Positions 23,962-32,648 of a DNA stretch of 64,000 bases are shown here, piece by piece. The notes beneath the pieces were generated by a model that saw nothing but the letters and a program-made list of their open reading frames with translations, searched no databases and was not told where the DNA came from. The first letter of the stretch is position 1. Every line of letters starts with the position of its first letter. Origin of the DNA: Pseudomonas lini (GTDB lineage: Bacteria > Pseudomonadota > Gammaproteobacteria > Pseudomonadales > Pseudomonadaceae). The stretch covers positions 5,890,001 to 5,954,000 of the forward strand of contig NZ_OZ061318.1 of assembly GCF_964063345.1 (NCBI RefSeq), written 5' to 3'. The position numbers and the translations under genes were made by a program.

Positions 23962-26073
23962 ATGAGCGAAAGCCTGATGGTCAGTTACGAAGTCGAAGGC
24001 GTTGTGGCCGTAATCACAGTCAACAATCCGCCCGTCAACGCCCTGACTCCCGAGATGAGAGGGAGCATCATTGACGCCGTTGCCCATGCGAACGCCGACC
24101 CGGCTGTCGCGGCGATCGTGTTGATGGGGGGCGGTCAGAATTTCATCGCGGGTGCTGATATTCGACAGTTTGGCAAGGCGAGAACAATCACTACCCGCAT
24201 GAGCGCCGCGGCACTTGACGCCGGCGCCAAGCCGACTGTCGCGGCTATTCATGGATATGCGCTGGGAGGCGGTCTCGAGCACGCCCTCGCTTGCCATTAC
24301 CGGATTGCATTGCCCGCAGCCAAGCTCGGATTGCCCGAGGTCGCTCTCGGGTTGATACCGGGAGGCGGCGGTACGCAGCGCTTGCCGAGGCTGGTCGGGG
24401 CTGCCGTAGCCACCGATTTGCTCGTCTCAAGCCGCCATGTCCATGCCGTCGAAGCATTGAAGATCGGGCTTATCTCCCAGATTGTTCCAGGAACACAAAG
24501 CCAAGAGCTTCGTGATGCCGCCGTAAGCTATGCAAAGGCCGTGGCGCAGGCTCAACCGCAGCGCGTACGCGATTTGGTGCTCGAACCGATGGATGCGACA
24601 ACCATGGATGTGCTGCAAGCGGCACGCCGCGAAGCAGCCAAAAAGTCTCCTCACAACAAAGCGCCACAGTACGCGATCGACTGTATCGAAGCAGCTTTCA
24701 GCCTGTCGTTTGATGAGGCTCTAGAGGTTGAGAGCCGCTTGTTTTCTGAGCTGGAGGGGTCTGATGTTGCCAAGGCACTTCGCTATGCATTTTTTGCTGA
24801 GCGTGAGGCTGCCAAGGTTCCGGATGCGCCCCCGGGTTTCAAGCCTGCTGGTGTGACGTCCGCTGCGGTGATCGGCGCGGGAACAATGGGCGCGGGTATT
24901 GCCATTTGCTTCGCTGACGCAGGCATTGTGGTGAAGCTCCTGGAAGCGAGTGCCGAAGCACTGGACAGGGGCCTGCAGCGCATACGTGACATCTACGCCG
25001 TAAAGGTCAAGCGCGGACGCATGACCGTGGAAGAGATGGATGCGTGCCTTCAGTTTGTCCAGCCTGTCTCCCACTACGAAGAAATCGGCGACTGCGATGT
25101 CGTGGTTGAAGCGGTGTTTGAACGGATAGATTTGAAGAAGGACGTATTCACCAAACTCGATGCCGTGATGAAGCCTGGCGCGCTGTTGCTGACGAACTCT
25201 TCCGCGATTGATATCAACGTCATGGCCAACATGACAGGCCGACCGCAGTACGTCGCCGGCGCTCATTTCTTCGCTCCCGCGAACGCGATGAAACTGTGCG
25301 AAATCGTGAAGGGTGATCAAACCTCGATCGAGACAGTTGTGCGGGCCATGAAGATGGGCCGCGATCTTAAAAAAGTCTGTGCGGTCTCCGGGACGTGCGA
25401 TGGCTTCGCGGCAAATCGCAGTCGCGCGCCGCTGGTCACGGAAATGATGCTACTGCTTGAGGAGGGAGCACGCCCTGAGCAGATCGACAGGGTCATGGTT
25501 GAATTTGGCTATCCGATGGGGCCGTTCGCTGTGAGCGATCTGTCCGGTCTGGATGTCAGCTATGACACGCGCAAGCGTCGCGCGGCAGCTGACCCTCAAT
25601 ACAGGAAGCTCCATGTCCCGGATCGGATGGTCGAGCTGGGCCGCAAGGGCCAGAAAAATGGGGTCGGATGGTATCGCTATGAAGAAGGTGGCCGCACACC
25701 TCGTCACGATGAAGAAGTGATGCGGATCATCGCGACCGTCGCCCATGAGCTTGGCACGCCTCAGCGTACCTTTACCGACAGTGAAATCCTCAAACGTCTG
25801 TTATTCGCCTCGATCAACGAGGCCTGCAAGATCCTGGATGAAGGCAAGGCATATCGAGCCAGTGACATTGATGTCATGTGGTTGTACGGCTTTGGATTTC
25901 CTCGCCATCGAGGAGGGCTGCTGTACTGGGCTGACACGATCGGGGCCAAGGAAATCCATCTGCAAGTGCAGCAATGGCATGAGCAATACGGCAGGCGTTG
26001 GACTCCTAGTCCGCTGCTGTCGAAAGCGGCCAATGAAGGGCTGTCCCTGAGAGAGCTGAAATCAGTCATATGA
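23962..26073 (+). CDS. Fused enoyl-CoA hydratase / 3-hydroxyacyl-CoA dehydrogenase
   Basis: A 703-residue bifunctional beta-oxidation enzyme of the FadB/FadJ/peroxisomal MFE1 type. The N-terminal crotonase domain (1-~190) has NFIAGADIRQF and both catalytic glutamates, Glu106 in LGGGLEHALA and Glu126 in LGLPEVALGLIPGGGG. The NAD domain starts near residue 300 (VIGAGTMGAGIAICFADAG). Conserved dehydrogenase segments are NSSAIDIN and GAHFFAPANAMKLCEIV, with a C-terminal pair of helical domains (MVEFGYPMGPFAVSDLSGLD, YGFGFPRHRGG). It hydrates a 2-enoyl-CoA and oxidises the 3-hydroxyacyl-CoA to the 3-oxoacyl-CoA for the divergent thiolase. It heads a rightward group with rubredoxin and ALDH. Confidence 0.92.
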   Translation: MSESLMVSYEVEGVVAVITVNNPPVNALTPEMRGSIIDAVAHANADPAVAAIVLMGGGQNFIAGADIRQFGKARTITTRMSAAALDAGAKPTVAAIHGYALGGGLEHALACHYRIALPAAKLGLPEVALGLIPGGGGTQRLPRLVGAAVATDLLVSSRHVHAVEALKIGLISQIVPGTQSQELRDAAVSYAKAVAQAQPQRVRDLVLEPMDATTMDVLQAARREAAKKSPHNKAPQYAIDCIEAAFSLSFDEALEVESRLFSELEGSDVAKALRYAFFAEREAAKVPDAPPGFKPAGVTSAAVIGAGTMGAGIAICFADAGIVVKLLEASAEALDRGLQRIRDIYAVKVKRGRMTVEEMDACLQFVQPVSHYEEIGDCDVVVEAVFERIDLKKDVFTKLDAVMKPGALLLTNSSAIDINVMANMTGRPQYVAGAHFFAPANAMKLCEIVKGDQTSIETVVRAMKMGRDLKKVCAVSGTCDGFAANRSRAPLVTEMMLLLEEGARPEQIDRVMVEFGYPMGPFAVSDLSGLDVSYDTRKRRAAADPQYRKLHVPDRMVELGRKGQKNGVGWYRYEEGGRTPRHDEEVMRIIATVAHELGTPQRTFTDSEILKRLLFASINEACKILDEGKAYRASDIDVMWLYGFGFPRHRGGLLYWADTIGAKEIHLQVQQWHEQYGRRWTPSPLLSKAANEGLSLRELKSVI

Positions 26074-26221
26074 AAAGCACGGCAACGATGGCCGTGTGCG
26101 GCCGGTAACGGTTGTTCTTTTAATGAAAGCAACGCCCTGGTTGCTGTCCCCCAAGGGTTACGAAACGCTTCCCATGGTCGGCAAAGGGGCCAACAAGTAG
26201 AAACGAAACGGAAGAAAAATC

Positions 26222-26428
26222 ATGAGCAGTGACACGTCCACACAAGCCTTGTCCGAGGGCGAATTCAAAATTTGGCAATGCATTTTATGCGGCTTCATGT
26301 ATGACGAAGCCGAAGGTATTCCGGAAGAGGGCATACCTGCCGGAACTCGGTGGGAAGATGTTCCCCAGGATTGGATTTGCCCTGAGTGTTCGGCGACGAA
26401 GCTGGACTTCGAGATGGTCGAGATTTGA
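26222..26428 (+). CDS. Rubredoxin
   Basis: A 68-residue rubredoxin with the complete iron site Cys20-x2-Cys23 ([10 protein letters not shown]) and Cys53-x2-Cys56 ([10 protein letters not shown]). A 14-residue N-terminal extension precedes the fold. Rubredoxins carry electrons to alkane or other hydroxylases, or act in oxidative-stress redox chains. No hydroxylase gene is visible in the window; the flavoprotein at 7663 could be its reductant but has its own 2Fe-2S domain. The ribosome site GGAAGAAAAATC precedes the ATG. The gene is followed 88 bp later by an ALDH. Confidence 0.93.
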   Translation: MSSDTSTQALSEGEFKIWQCILCGFMYDEAEGIPEEGIPAGTRWEDVPQDWICPECSATKLDFEMVEI

Positions 26429-26516
26429 TTAATAGCCTTTCCGGCGCAGTGTTTTTTTTGGTGATTGAGGGCGATATCAACCGAGCCCCTTGGCGCCAAA
26501 TGTAGAGGGAATTCAG

Positions 26517-27989
26517 ATGTCCATTGAAACCAATAATAATGTCATCGCCGATGCTGATCATCCGCGCGTCGGCCTCTTCATCGACGGTGAATGGATTTTC
26601 GACCGCCCCTCTTGCTTTGAAGTGTTGGACCCCAGCACCGAAGCATCGCTCACCAGCGTTCCTGGGGCCACGACCGCTGACCTGGAACGCGTGTTGGCCG
26701 CCGCTGAGCGGGGGTTCAGAATCTGGCGGGACACACCAGCGGCTGAGCGTAATATCATCATCAGTCGTGCCATCGCAGGCGTGCGTGCACGTTCCGAAGA
26801 AATCGCGCAGATCATCACCCGAGAGAACGGCAAATTAATTGCAGATGCGCGTGCGGAGGTGGAGCGTTCGGCGAGCTTCTTCGATTGGGACATGGCACAG
26901 GCCCTGCGAGCCTACGGGACCATCGTTCCGGGCGAAGCCCAAATGCAGAAATCGATTCTTCGTCAGCCAATCGGTCCAGTTGCGGCGTTCACGCCATGGA
27001 ATGTGCCGCTGAGCGCGCCGTCGCGAAAGATCAGCGGTGCACTGTGCGCCGGGTGCTCCATCATTTTGAAAGCCCCAGAAGAAACCCCTGGCGCGGCAGT
27101 AGCCATGGTTCAGTGCTTCGAGCGAGCCGGTTTGCCCAAGGGCGTATTGAATCTGGTGTTTGGCAACCCGGCGCTAGTGTCCTCGACCCTGATCGAGTCG
27201 CCAGTGACCCGCATGGTGACCCTGACGGGGTCGGTGGCAGTCGGCAAGCATTTGAGCCAGCTGGCGGGTGCGGCCATGAAGCCGGTGCTGATGGAGCTCG
27301 GCGGCCATGCCCCGGTCATCGTTTGCGAAGGGGTCAATGCCGCGGAAATCGGCAAGATGGCACTCAAGAGCAAAATTCGGATCAACGCTCAGTGGTGTGC
27401 TGCGCCAGGTCGTTTCCTGGTACACGAGAGCATCTACGACGAGTTCGTCGCTGCGTTTGTGGCAACCGCCGATCAGGTACGTGTGGCCAACGGCATGGAT
27501 ACGAAGTCTGACATGGGGCCGGTCACCAGTGTCCGGCGCCTCGCCGCGATGCAGCATTTTGTCGATGACGCATTGGCGCGTGGCGGCAAGGTTGCCGTGG
27601 GTGGGCATCGTGTAGGTGAGCGTGGTTATTATTTTGCGCCGACTCTGCTGGTCGACACTCCACTGGATTGCGCCATCATGACCGATGAGCCTTTTGGTCC
27701 GGTCGCTGTCGCGGTTCGTTTCTCGACCCTTGAGGAGGCCATCGAGATTTCCAACAGTCTATCCGTGGGTTTGGCTGCTTTTGCGTTCACCAATTCACTG
27801 GAACAGGCTGAACGATTGAGTCGTGAGCTGGATGTTGGAGTCCTGTCGATTAACCATTTCGGTGCGCCGGATCCTGACACGCCGTTTGGCGGTGTGAAGG
27901 ACAGTGGTATTGGAAGAGAGGGGGGGCCGTGGAGCCTGGACTCCTACATGGTCAGCAAGACCGTGCTACAGAAAACTGCTCGCGTCTGA
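26517..27989 (+). CDS. NAD(P)-dependent aldehyde dehydrogenase (copy 1)
   Basis: A 490-residue ALDH starting at MSIETNNN behind GAGGG. The catalytic pair is visible: Glu260 in LMELGGHAPVIV and Cys294 in NAQWCAAPGRFLVHE. Cofactor segments are AAFTPWNVPLS and TLTGSVAVGKHL. C-terminal motifs are DEPFGPVAVAVRF and NHFGAPDPDTPFGGVKDSG. The QWCAAPGR context is nearest the succinate-semialdehyde/benzaldehyde-type ALDHs, but the substrate cannot be fixed. The product of 52260-53729 is nearly identical over its whole length, so one enzyme type serves both modules. It lies downstream of the rubredoxin and is followed by a hairpin. Confidence 0.9.
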   Translation: MSIETNNNVIADADHPRVGLFIDGEWIFDRPSCFEVLDPSTEASLTSVPGATTADLERVLAAAERGFRIWRDTPAAERNIIISRAIAGVRARSEEIAQIITRENGKLIADARAEVERSASFFDWDMAQALRAYGTIVPGEAQMQKSILRQPIGPVAAFTPWNVPLSAPSRKISGALCAGCSIILKAPEETPGAAVAMVQCFERAGLPKGVLNLVFGNPALVSSTLIESPVTRMVTLTGSVAVGKHLSQLAGAAMKPVLMELGGHAPVIVCEGVNAAEIGKMALKSKIRINAQWCAAPGRFLVHESIYDEFVAAFVATADQVRVANGMDTKSDMGPVTSVRRLAAMQHFVDDALARGGKVAVGGHRVGERGYYFAPTLLVDTPLDCAIMTDEPFGPVAVAVRFSTLEEAIEISNSLSVGLAAFAFTNSLEQAERLSRELDVGVLSINHFGAPDPDTPFGGVKDSGIGREGGPWSLDSYMVSKTVLQKTARV

Positions 27990-27995
27990 CTCAGT

Positions 27996-28029
27996 GCCCC
28001 CAGTTTCCGTGACGGGCGTTGGGGGCTTT
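27996..28029 (+). terminator. Hairpin terminator after ALDH copy 1
   Basis: GCCCCCA and TGGGGGC form a GC-rich stem around a 17-base loop, followed by CTTT. It lies 7 bp past the ALDH stop. Confidence 0.6.
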
Positions 28030-28195
28030 GGCTTTATTTGATGATCAAGGCCAATCCAGTGACCACTTGGATTCATAGGAGCATTCACTGAGGCAGGCAT
28101 TTCCTGAAGCAGCTTCCTGCTAACGTCGGAGTTTTTTTGATACGCAAGGCATCAATGCGCCTTCGCAAGAACGCATCCGACTAAGGAGTCTGGCC

Positions 28196-29356
28196 ATGAG
28201 TGCCCATAGTGGTCGCCTGCCTATGATCGGGCTACTTGCCCTGTCCACTACAGCGTTTCTCACCATTCTGACCGAGACGATGCCGGCAGCGGTTCTGCCT
28301 GCGATGTCGGAGAGCCTTGAACAGCCCCCCGCTGGTATCGGTTTATTGGTTTCCATCTATGCATTGGCCTCCGCTGCAGCCGCAATCCCCATTGTGGCGC
28401 TCACTCGAAGTCTGCCTCGCAAATCGTTGTACATCATGCTCGTGCTGAGCTTTGCAGTGGCTAACGGTATTACCGCCATCTCGACGTCTTATGCGCTGAC
28501 GGTCGCGTCACGGGTGGTGGCTGGCCTGGCCGCAGGAGTTGTCTGGCCGGTCATCTGTGGTTATGCCATCCGCTTGGTCGATCGCAAAGACATGGGACGG
28601 GCTGTCGCGATTACCCTGGCGGGGAGTACCGTGGCCATGGTCGCCGGTTTGCCCCTGGGTAGCATGCTGGGCTCATTGCTTGGATGGCGTTTCAGCTATG
28701 GATTGCTTTCGCTGCTCGCGCTGCTTGTCATCGTTTGGGTTTTGCTGGTCGTGCCGCCCATGCCGGGAGAGGAGCGCAAGGACGGCACTTCGATTCATGA
28801 CGTCATTCGCACCCCGGGGTTGAGAGTGATCTTGCTGTCGGCTTTTTGCGCGATCCTGGCTCATTACACGCTGTACACCTATATGGCGCCGCTCGCGGAA
28901 AAAACCAGGCTGTCAGGCGGGACCGCTCAGGGCCTGTTTCTGTTCGGTACGGGCGCCATCCTGGGCGTACTGATCGCCGGACGTTTCGTCGATACGAGGC
29001 TGCGGCTTATAGCGACCACCGCGTTGACGTGCACAGCTGTGACGATGGTTGTTCTGATAGCGGCTCCGTATCAAATGATCGCTTCGGCTGCGATATTTGT
29101 GTGGGGGGCTTCGTTCGGCGGCATGCCTACTGTTTTCCAATCAGCGACGGGGCGGGTGGCAGAAGATAATGCGGAGCTGGCAACGGCGATATTGACGACC
29201 ATCTACAACTTGGGGATTTTTGGCGGAGGTGCCGTAGGTGGTTTGCTCCTAAGCTACTTCGGGATAGTAAGTCTCTCGGGGTTTGCGCTGCTCATCGTTA
29301 GCGCTTCCCTCGTGGTGGTTATGGGAGGGAGGTGTCACGCCTTTCCACGGCAGTAA
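28196..29356 (+). CDS. MFS transporter, DHA1/AraJ-like efflux type
   Basis: A 386-residue twelve-helix carrier with a good AAGGAG ribosome site eight bases before the ATG. The first helix reads IGLLALSTTAFLTILTETMPA and the conserved helix-4/5 region GLAAGVVWPVICGYAIRL, like sugar- or drug-efflux DHA1 proteins (AraJ/YdhP group). There is no MHS or ACS signature. It stands alone on the right edge of module 1, so it may export a substrate analogue or toxic intermediate. No regulator is immediately adjacent. Confidence 0.82.
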   Translation: MSAHSGRLPMIGLLALSTTAFLTILTETMPAAVLPAMSESLEQPPAGIGLLVSIYALASAAAAIPIVALTRSLPRKSLYIMLVLSFAVANGITAISTSYALTVASRVVAGLAAGVVWPVICGYAIRLVDRKDMGRAVAITLAGSTVAMVAGLPLGSMLGSLLGWRFSYGLLSLLALLVIVWVLLVVPPMPGEERKDGTSIHDVIRTPGLRVILLSAFCAILAHYTLYTYMAPLAEKTRLSGGTAQGLFLFGTGAILGVLIAGRFVDTRLRLIATTALTCTAVTMVVLIAAPYQMIASAAIFVWGASFGGMPTVFQSATGRVAEDNAELATAILTTIYNLGIFGGGAVGGLLLSYFGIVSLSGFALLIVSASLVVVMGGRCHAFPRQ

Positions 29357-29817
29357 ATTATTGCGGGATATATCTCCCTGGAAGAGCGCGCGGCGTAGAT
29401 GCATTCCTCTCGACCGCGTTTCATGGCTGCCAAATGCTCAGTCGGCATTCACCGGATCGCGACCCGACGATGTTCAAGTGATGCCATTCTGTTTATCGCG
29501 ATAGCTCTTAACTCGTTGTTTTCATAGGTGCCTTCTTGATTCGGCGACATCTGTCTTTGCAGGACGTGCCGCTCATGGCTTAGCTACCGTCGTTCAACGG
29601 GACTCGTGGTGGCGCAGTTCAAGCACGAGCACTGTTGAGAAAAGTTCATGAGCGTATCAACAAGGTGCCGTATAGCCAGCGGTCGATGCCGGGGCTAGGT
29701 TTGTCTCGCTGCTGCAGCAGAAATGCTTTCGTTGGATGCGAGACTTGAACGCGCGCACCACAGGCATTGCACGCAGTCGTAATTTAATTTTATTACCCAA
29801 GCAAAGCAGGGCCGGAT
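29357..29817. other. Intergenic region without recognisable gene
   Basis: This 461-bp stretch lies between the MFS and ABM-fold genes. Short frames here have no family resemblance I can defend. It may contain worn-down sequence, because the next genes include a truncated regulator, but I cannot assign a parent. Confidence 0.4.
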
Positions 29818-30135
29818 ATGAATATCGCCGCAGTTAATACCTTGGAGATTCGAGTGATCGAAGAGGTTGACCAACACTTTGAACAGCGTTTAAAGGCGTA
29901 CGCGGAGACTTTTGAAAAAGTACACGGATGCCTGGGCTATAGCGTGATTCGCAGCTCCCGCGATCCTGGTTTGTGGGTCTTCAGTGGCTACTGGAGCGCG
30001 GCATCGATGATGACTGAGCACTTTGAGAGTGAGTCGATGACGGCGTTGGTCAATCATTTGGTAACGTCATGTTCCAACCTGACGTTTGCCAGTTTCACGC
30101 CCCAAATCGGAAGGGGACCGCACGATGAAGCTTGA
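29818..30135 (+). CDS. Small ABM-fold (antibiotic biosynthesis monooxygenase-like) protein
   Basis: A 105-residue protein with the pattern of the dimeric alpha/beta ABM fold: an N-terminal strand (NTLEIRVIEEVDQHFEQRLKA), then VHGCLGYSVIRSSRDPG, WVFSGYWSA and a C-terminal helix and strand. Such proteins act as cofactor-free quinol monooxygenases, haem-degrading enzymes or stress proteins. The residues are too general to say which. The 3' end overlaps the start of a truncated LysR gene by 11 bp, suggesting joint transcription. Confidence 0.6.
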   Translation: MNIAAVNTLEIRVIEEVDQHFEQRLKAYAETFEKVHGCLGYSVIRSSRDPGLWVFSGYWSAASMMTEHFESESMTALVNHLVTSCSNLTFASFTPQIGRGPHDEA

Positions 30136-30409
30136 TGAAGCGCTATTTACGGCGATCGATCTCAATGCCTTGTTCATTCTCTTGGTGGTCTATCGCGAGC
30201 GAGGCGTGACGCGGGCAGCCGAACGACTGAACGTAAAGCAGCCAGCGGTGAGCAATACGCTGGCGAAACTGCGCGTCCACTTTAAAGACCCCTTGTTTAT
30301 CCGACGTTCGAAGGAGCTGGTGCCCACGGCCAAGGCCAACGAAATCGTGCGGGGGTTGGCGCCGGCATTGATGAGGATCCAGGACGTTATACGCCCCTCT
30401 GGAGGATGA
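30125..30409 (+). pseudogene. LysR-family regulator truncated to its DNA-binding domain
   Basis: Only about 95 residues remain of a ~300-residue LysR protein. They form a complete winged helix-turn-helix (DLNALFILLVVYRERGVTRAAERL, KQPAVSNTLAKLRVHFKDPLFIR) and the start of the linker helix (LAPALMRIQDVIRPSG). The frame then stops, and the next gene begins within 60 bp, so the effector domain has been deleted. The ATG at 30125 follows GGAAGGGG. It could still make a small DNA-binding protein, but the simplest reading is a deletion remnant. The sequence is of the NodD/SyrM-like (DLNLL) LysR class. Confidence 0.8.
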
Positions 30410-30464
30410 TCGGCAGTACCGTCCCTTCTTTTTTTGAGTACCCATTTCAAGCAGGAGCTTATCG

Positions 30465-30953
30465 ATGAGAATAACGTTTGCCGTGTCAGTGCTTAGCGCA
30501 ACCTTAATGATTTCAAGTTCGTTGCACGCTGCCGATGAGCCTGAGAACACGATGCAAATTGCCAGAAACGGGGAGCAACCTTCTGTCCTGGGCTCCTCCA
30601 GCAATTTCGTCGGCACCGTCAGGGTTGATCCATTATTTGCAGCGCGACCGCCATCAAGGGTTACGGCAGGTGCTGTAACCTTTCAACCAGGGGCCCGATC
30701 AGCTTGGCACACTCATCCTGCGGGCCAGAATCTGATTGTCACGGCCGGCGTTGGATGGATCCAGCAAGAAGGGGGGGAGAAAATCGTCATCAGGCCTGGC
30801 GATGTGATTTGGACACCTCCGGGTGTAAAGCATTGGCATGGGGCCACGAACTCCACCGGCTTGACGCATTTGGCAATTCAAGAGGTACAGGACGGGAAAA
30901 ATGTCGAGTGGCTGGAACCGGTTACTGATGAGCAGTACGGGCACTTGCAATGA
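30465..30953 (+). CDS. Exported small cupin protein
   Basis: A 162-residue protein with a Sec signal peptide ([20 protein letters not shown], cleavage near residue 22) and one cupin domain. The metal-binding motif is [15 protein letters not shown], with [16 protein letters not shown] as the second motif. This matches the small Mn-dependent cupins annotated as (R)-mandelonitrile lyase-like or cytoplasmic quercetinase-like, often found beside carboxymuconolactone decarboxylase-like genes. Here it is exported and sits downstream of a LysR fragment. The reaction is unknown. Length and motif order are normal for the group. Confidence 0.82.
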   Translation: MRITFAVSVLSATLMISSSLHAADEPENTMQIARNGEQPSVLGSSSNFVGTVRVDPLFAARPPSRVTAGAVTFQPGARSAWHTHPAGQNLIVTAGVGWIQQEGGEKIVIRPGDVIWTPPGVKHWHGATNSTGLTHLAIQEVQDGKNVEWLEPVTDEQYGHLQ

Positions 30954-31451
30954 AGCCCTCCAGGCATCTGCGGTTCCACGCGGTCTAGTTTGAAACTGGG
31001 ATGGAAAAGTCGACAACTAGGTTTGCATTATTCTGTTACATTGATGCTTGGCGCAGTGGGTCGCCGGTATCTTTTTTGTTATTGATTGAAGGGCAGGTCG
31101 ATGAGCCTCCCGGACTCCGTGGGCGGTCCCTGAGCTGCCGCTAATAAAATCGTCAGTGCACCAGTCCTCGGTCTCAGGCGATTCGATCTCTATTAATTAC
31201 TTTTATGCATGGTTCCATTCAATTGGATGTGGTGTTTTTCGGGCAGCGCCTCGAATACATTGACGTCGACGAATTGATCCTTTGTGGGCTTAGACGTAAT
31301 GCCATGAAGGGAAGTGCCCGGCATAAAAGCCGAATGCCTCGTTCAGCGTAGCTGGCCAACTGGATTGGACTCTACTGGCGTTCATCGAGCCTGGGTCAGG
31401 CCGCGGTCGTTCTGGATGTCCACACATCGGTTCTTAATTAGGAACAACACC
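30954..31451. other. Intergenic region upstream of alpha/beta hydrolase
   Basis: A 498-bp region presumably carrying the hydrolase promoter. I find no gene, convincing repeat or operator in it. An open frame that extends the hydrolase to 31314 lacks coding character before its signal peptide. Confidence 0.45.
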
Positions 31452-32480
31452 ATGAAGAAATTATTTTTAACGCTGGCCCTGCTGGCGAGTTCGTTTACTG
31501 CAATGGCAGCCGATATGTCCAACGGCGCGAACAACTTTTTCAAGAGTGATAAGGTGACTGAGCAGAAGGTATCCTTCAATAATCAGTACCGCATGAAAGT
31601 CGTTGGGAATCTGTATGTGCCGAAGAATTTGAATAAGGCCAACAAAAGCCCTGCGATTATCATTGGCCACCCGATGGGTGCGGTCAAAGAGCAAAGCTCA
31701 AACCTTTACGCCCAGAAGCTCGCTGAACAAGGCTTTGTAACCCTTGCGATAGACCAATCATTCTGGGGCGAAAGCGAGGGGCAACCCCGTAATGCCGTGG
31801 CGCCGGATATTTACTCCGAGGCGTTCAGCGCGGCGGTCGATTATCTGGGCACCCAATCGTTCATTGATCGTAACCGTATCGGTGTACTGGGCATCTGTGG
31901 CAGCGGCAGCTTCGTCATCAGTGCAGCAAAAATCGACCCACGGATGAGGGCGATTGCAACCGTCAGCATGTATGACATGGGAGCGGCCAATCGCGATGCC
32001 CTCAAGCATTCGCAGACCCTTGAACAGCGCAAGCAGATCATCGCAGAGGCGGCTGAACAGCGTTATGCAGAGTTCACTGGTGGTGAGACCAAGTACACCA
32101 GCGGGACGGTACACAAACTGGACGCTAACACCCATCCGATCCAGCGTGAGTTCTACGATTTCTATCGCACCCCACGCGGTGAGTTCACCCCAGCCGGGTC
32201 GTCGCCTGACGTGACGACGCATCCAACGCTGACCAGCAACGTGAAGTTCATGAACTTCTATCCGTTCAACGATATTGCGTCGATTTCGCCTCGTCCTATG
32301 CTGTTCATCGCAGGTTCTGAAGCACACTCGCTGGAATTCAGCCAAGAGGCTTTCAAGCTGGCGGGTGAGCCTAAGGAATTGGTCATCGTGCCAGGCGCAG
32401 GCCACGTGGACTTGTATGATCGGGTGAATCTCATTCCGTTCGACAAGCTGACTTCTTTCTTCCGGACCAACCTGAAGTAA
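31452..32480 (+). CDS. Exported alpha/beta hydrolase (dienelactone-hydrolase-like)
   Basis: A 342-residue protein from the ATG at 31452, with AGGA eight bases upstream. A clear Sec signal is seen (KKLFLTLALLASSFTAMAAD, cut near residue 20). The mature part has the alpha/beta-hydrolase layout: the oxyanion-side strand PAIIIGHPMGAVKEQ, the nucleophile elbow GVLGICGSGSF (Ser in G-x-C-x-G-S context), an acid near MLFIAGSEAHS, and a catalytic His in VPGAGHVDLYD. This resembles the DLH/YcjY-type family of periplasmic esterases. The gene is monocistronic and ends at a strong terminator. Confidence 0.82.
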   Translation: MKKLFLTLALLASSFTAMAADMSNGANNFFKSDKVTEQKVSFNNQYRMKVVGNLYVPKNLNKANKSPAIIIGHPMGAVKEQSSNLYAQKLAEQGFVTLAIDQSFWGESEGQPRNAVAPDIYSEAFSAAVDYLGTQSFIDRNRIGVLGICGSGSFVISAAKIDPRMRAIATVSMYDMGAANRDALKHSQTLEQRKQIIAEAAEQRYAEFTGGETKYTSGTVHKLDANTHPIQREFYDFYRTPRGEFTPAGSSPDVTTHPTLTSNVKFMNFYPFNDIASISPRPMLFIAGSEAHSLEFSQEAFKLAGEPKELVIVPGAGHVDLYDRVNLIPFDKLTSFFRTNLK

Positions 32481-32613
32481 CCCATCTTTGAAGCCGCAAC
32501 TGCCCGGTTTGTACAGGATGTTGTGGCTTCAAGTCTGAACGTAGGTCGTAGTGCGCATCGCTTGACTTGCCCTTGGTGGAACGTTCATCCCTTGAGTCTT
32601 CATGGCTCTTTCA

Positions 32614-32643
32614 GGCCCTGCACGCTGTGCAGGGCCTTTTTTT
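32614..32643 (+). terminator. Strong Rho-independent terminator
   Basis: A perfect 10-bp stem (GGCCCTGCAC / GTGCAGGGCC) with a GCT loop is followed by seven T. It lies between the hydrolase and the convergent LysR gene. Confidence 0.9.
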
Positions 32644-32648
32644 ATCCG

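Noticed and set aside
29505..29800. Possible coding remnant (frame with KVHERINKVPYSQRSM)
   Set aside because: The resemblance to any family was too vague, and frames are interrupted by stops.
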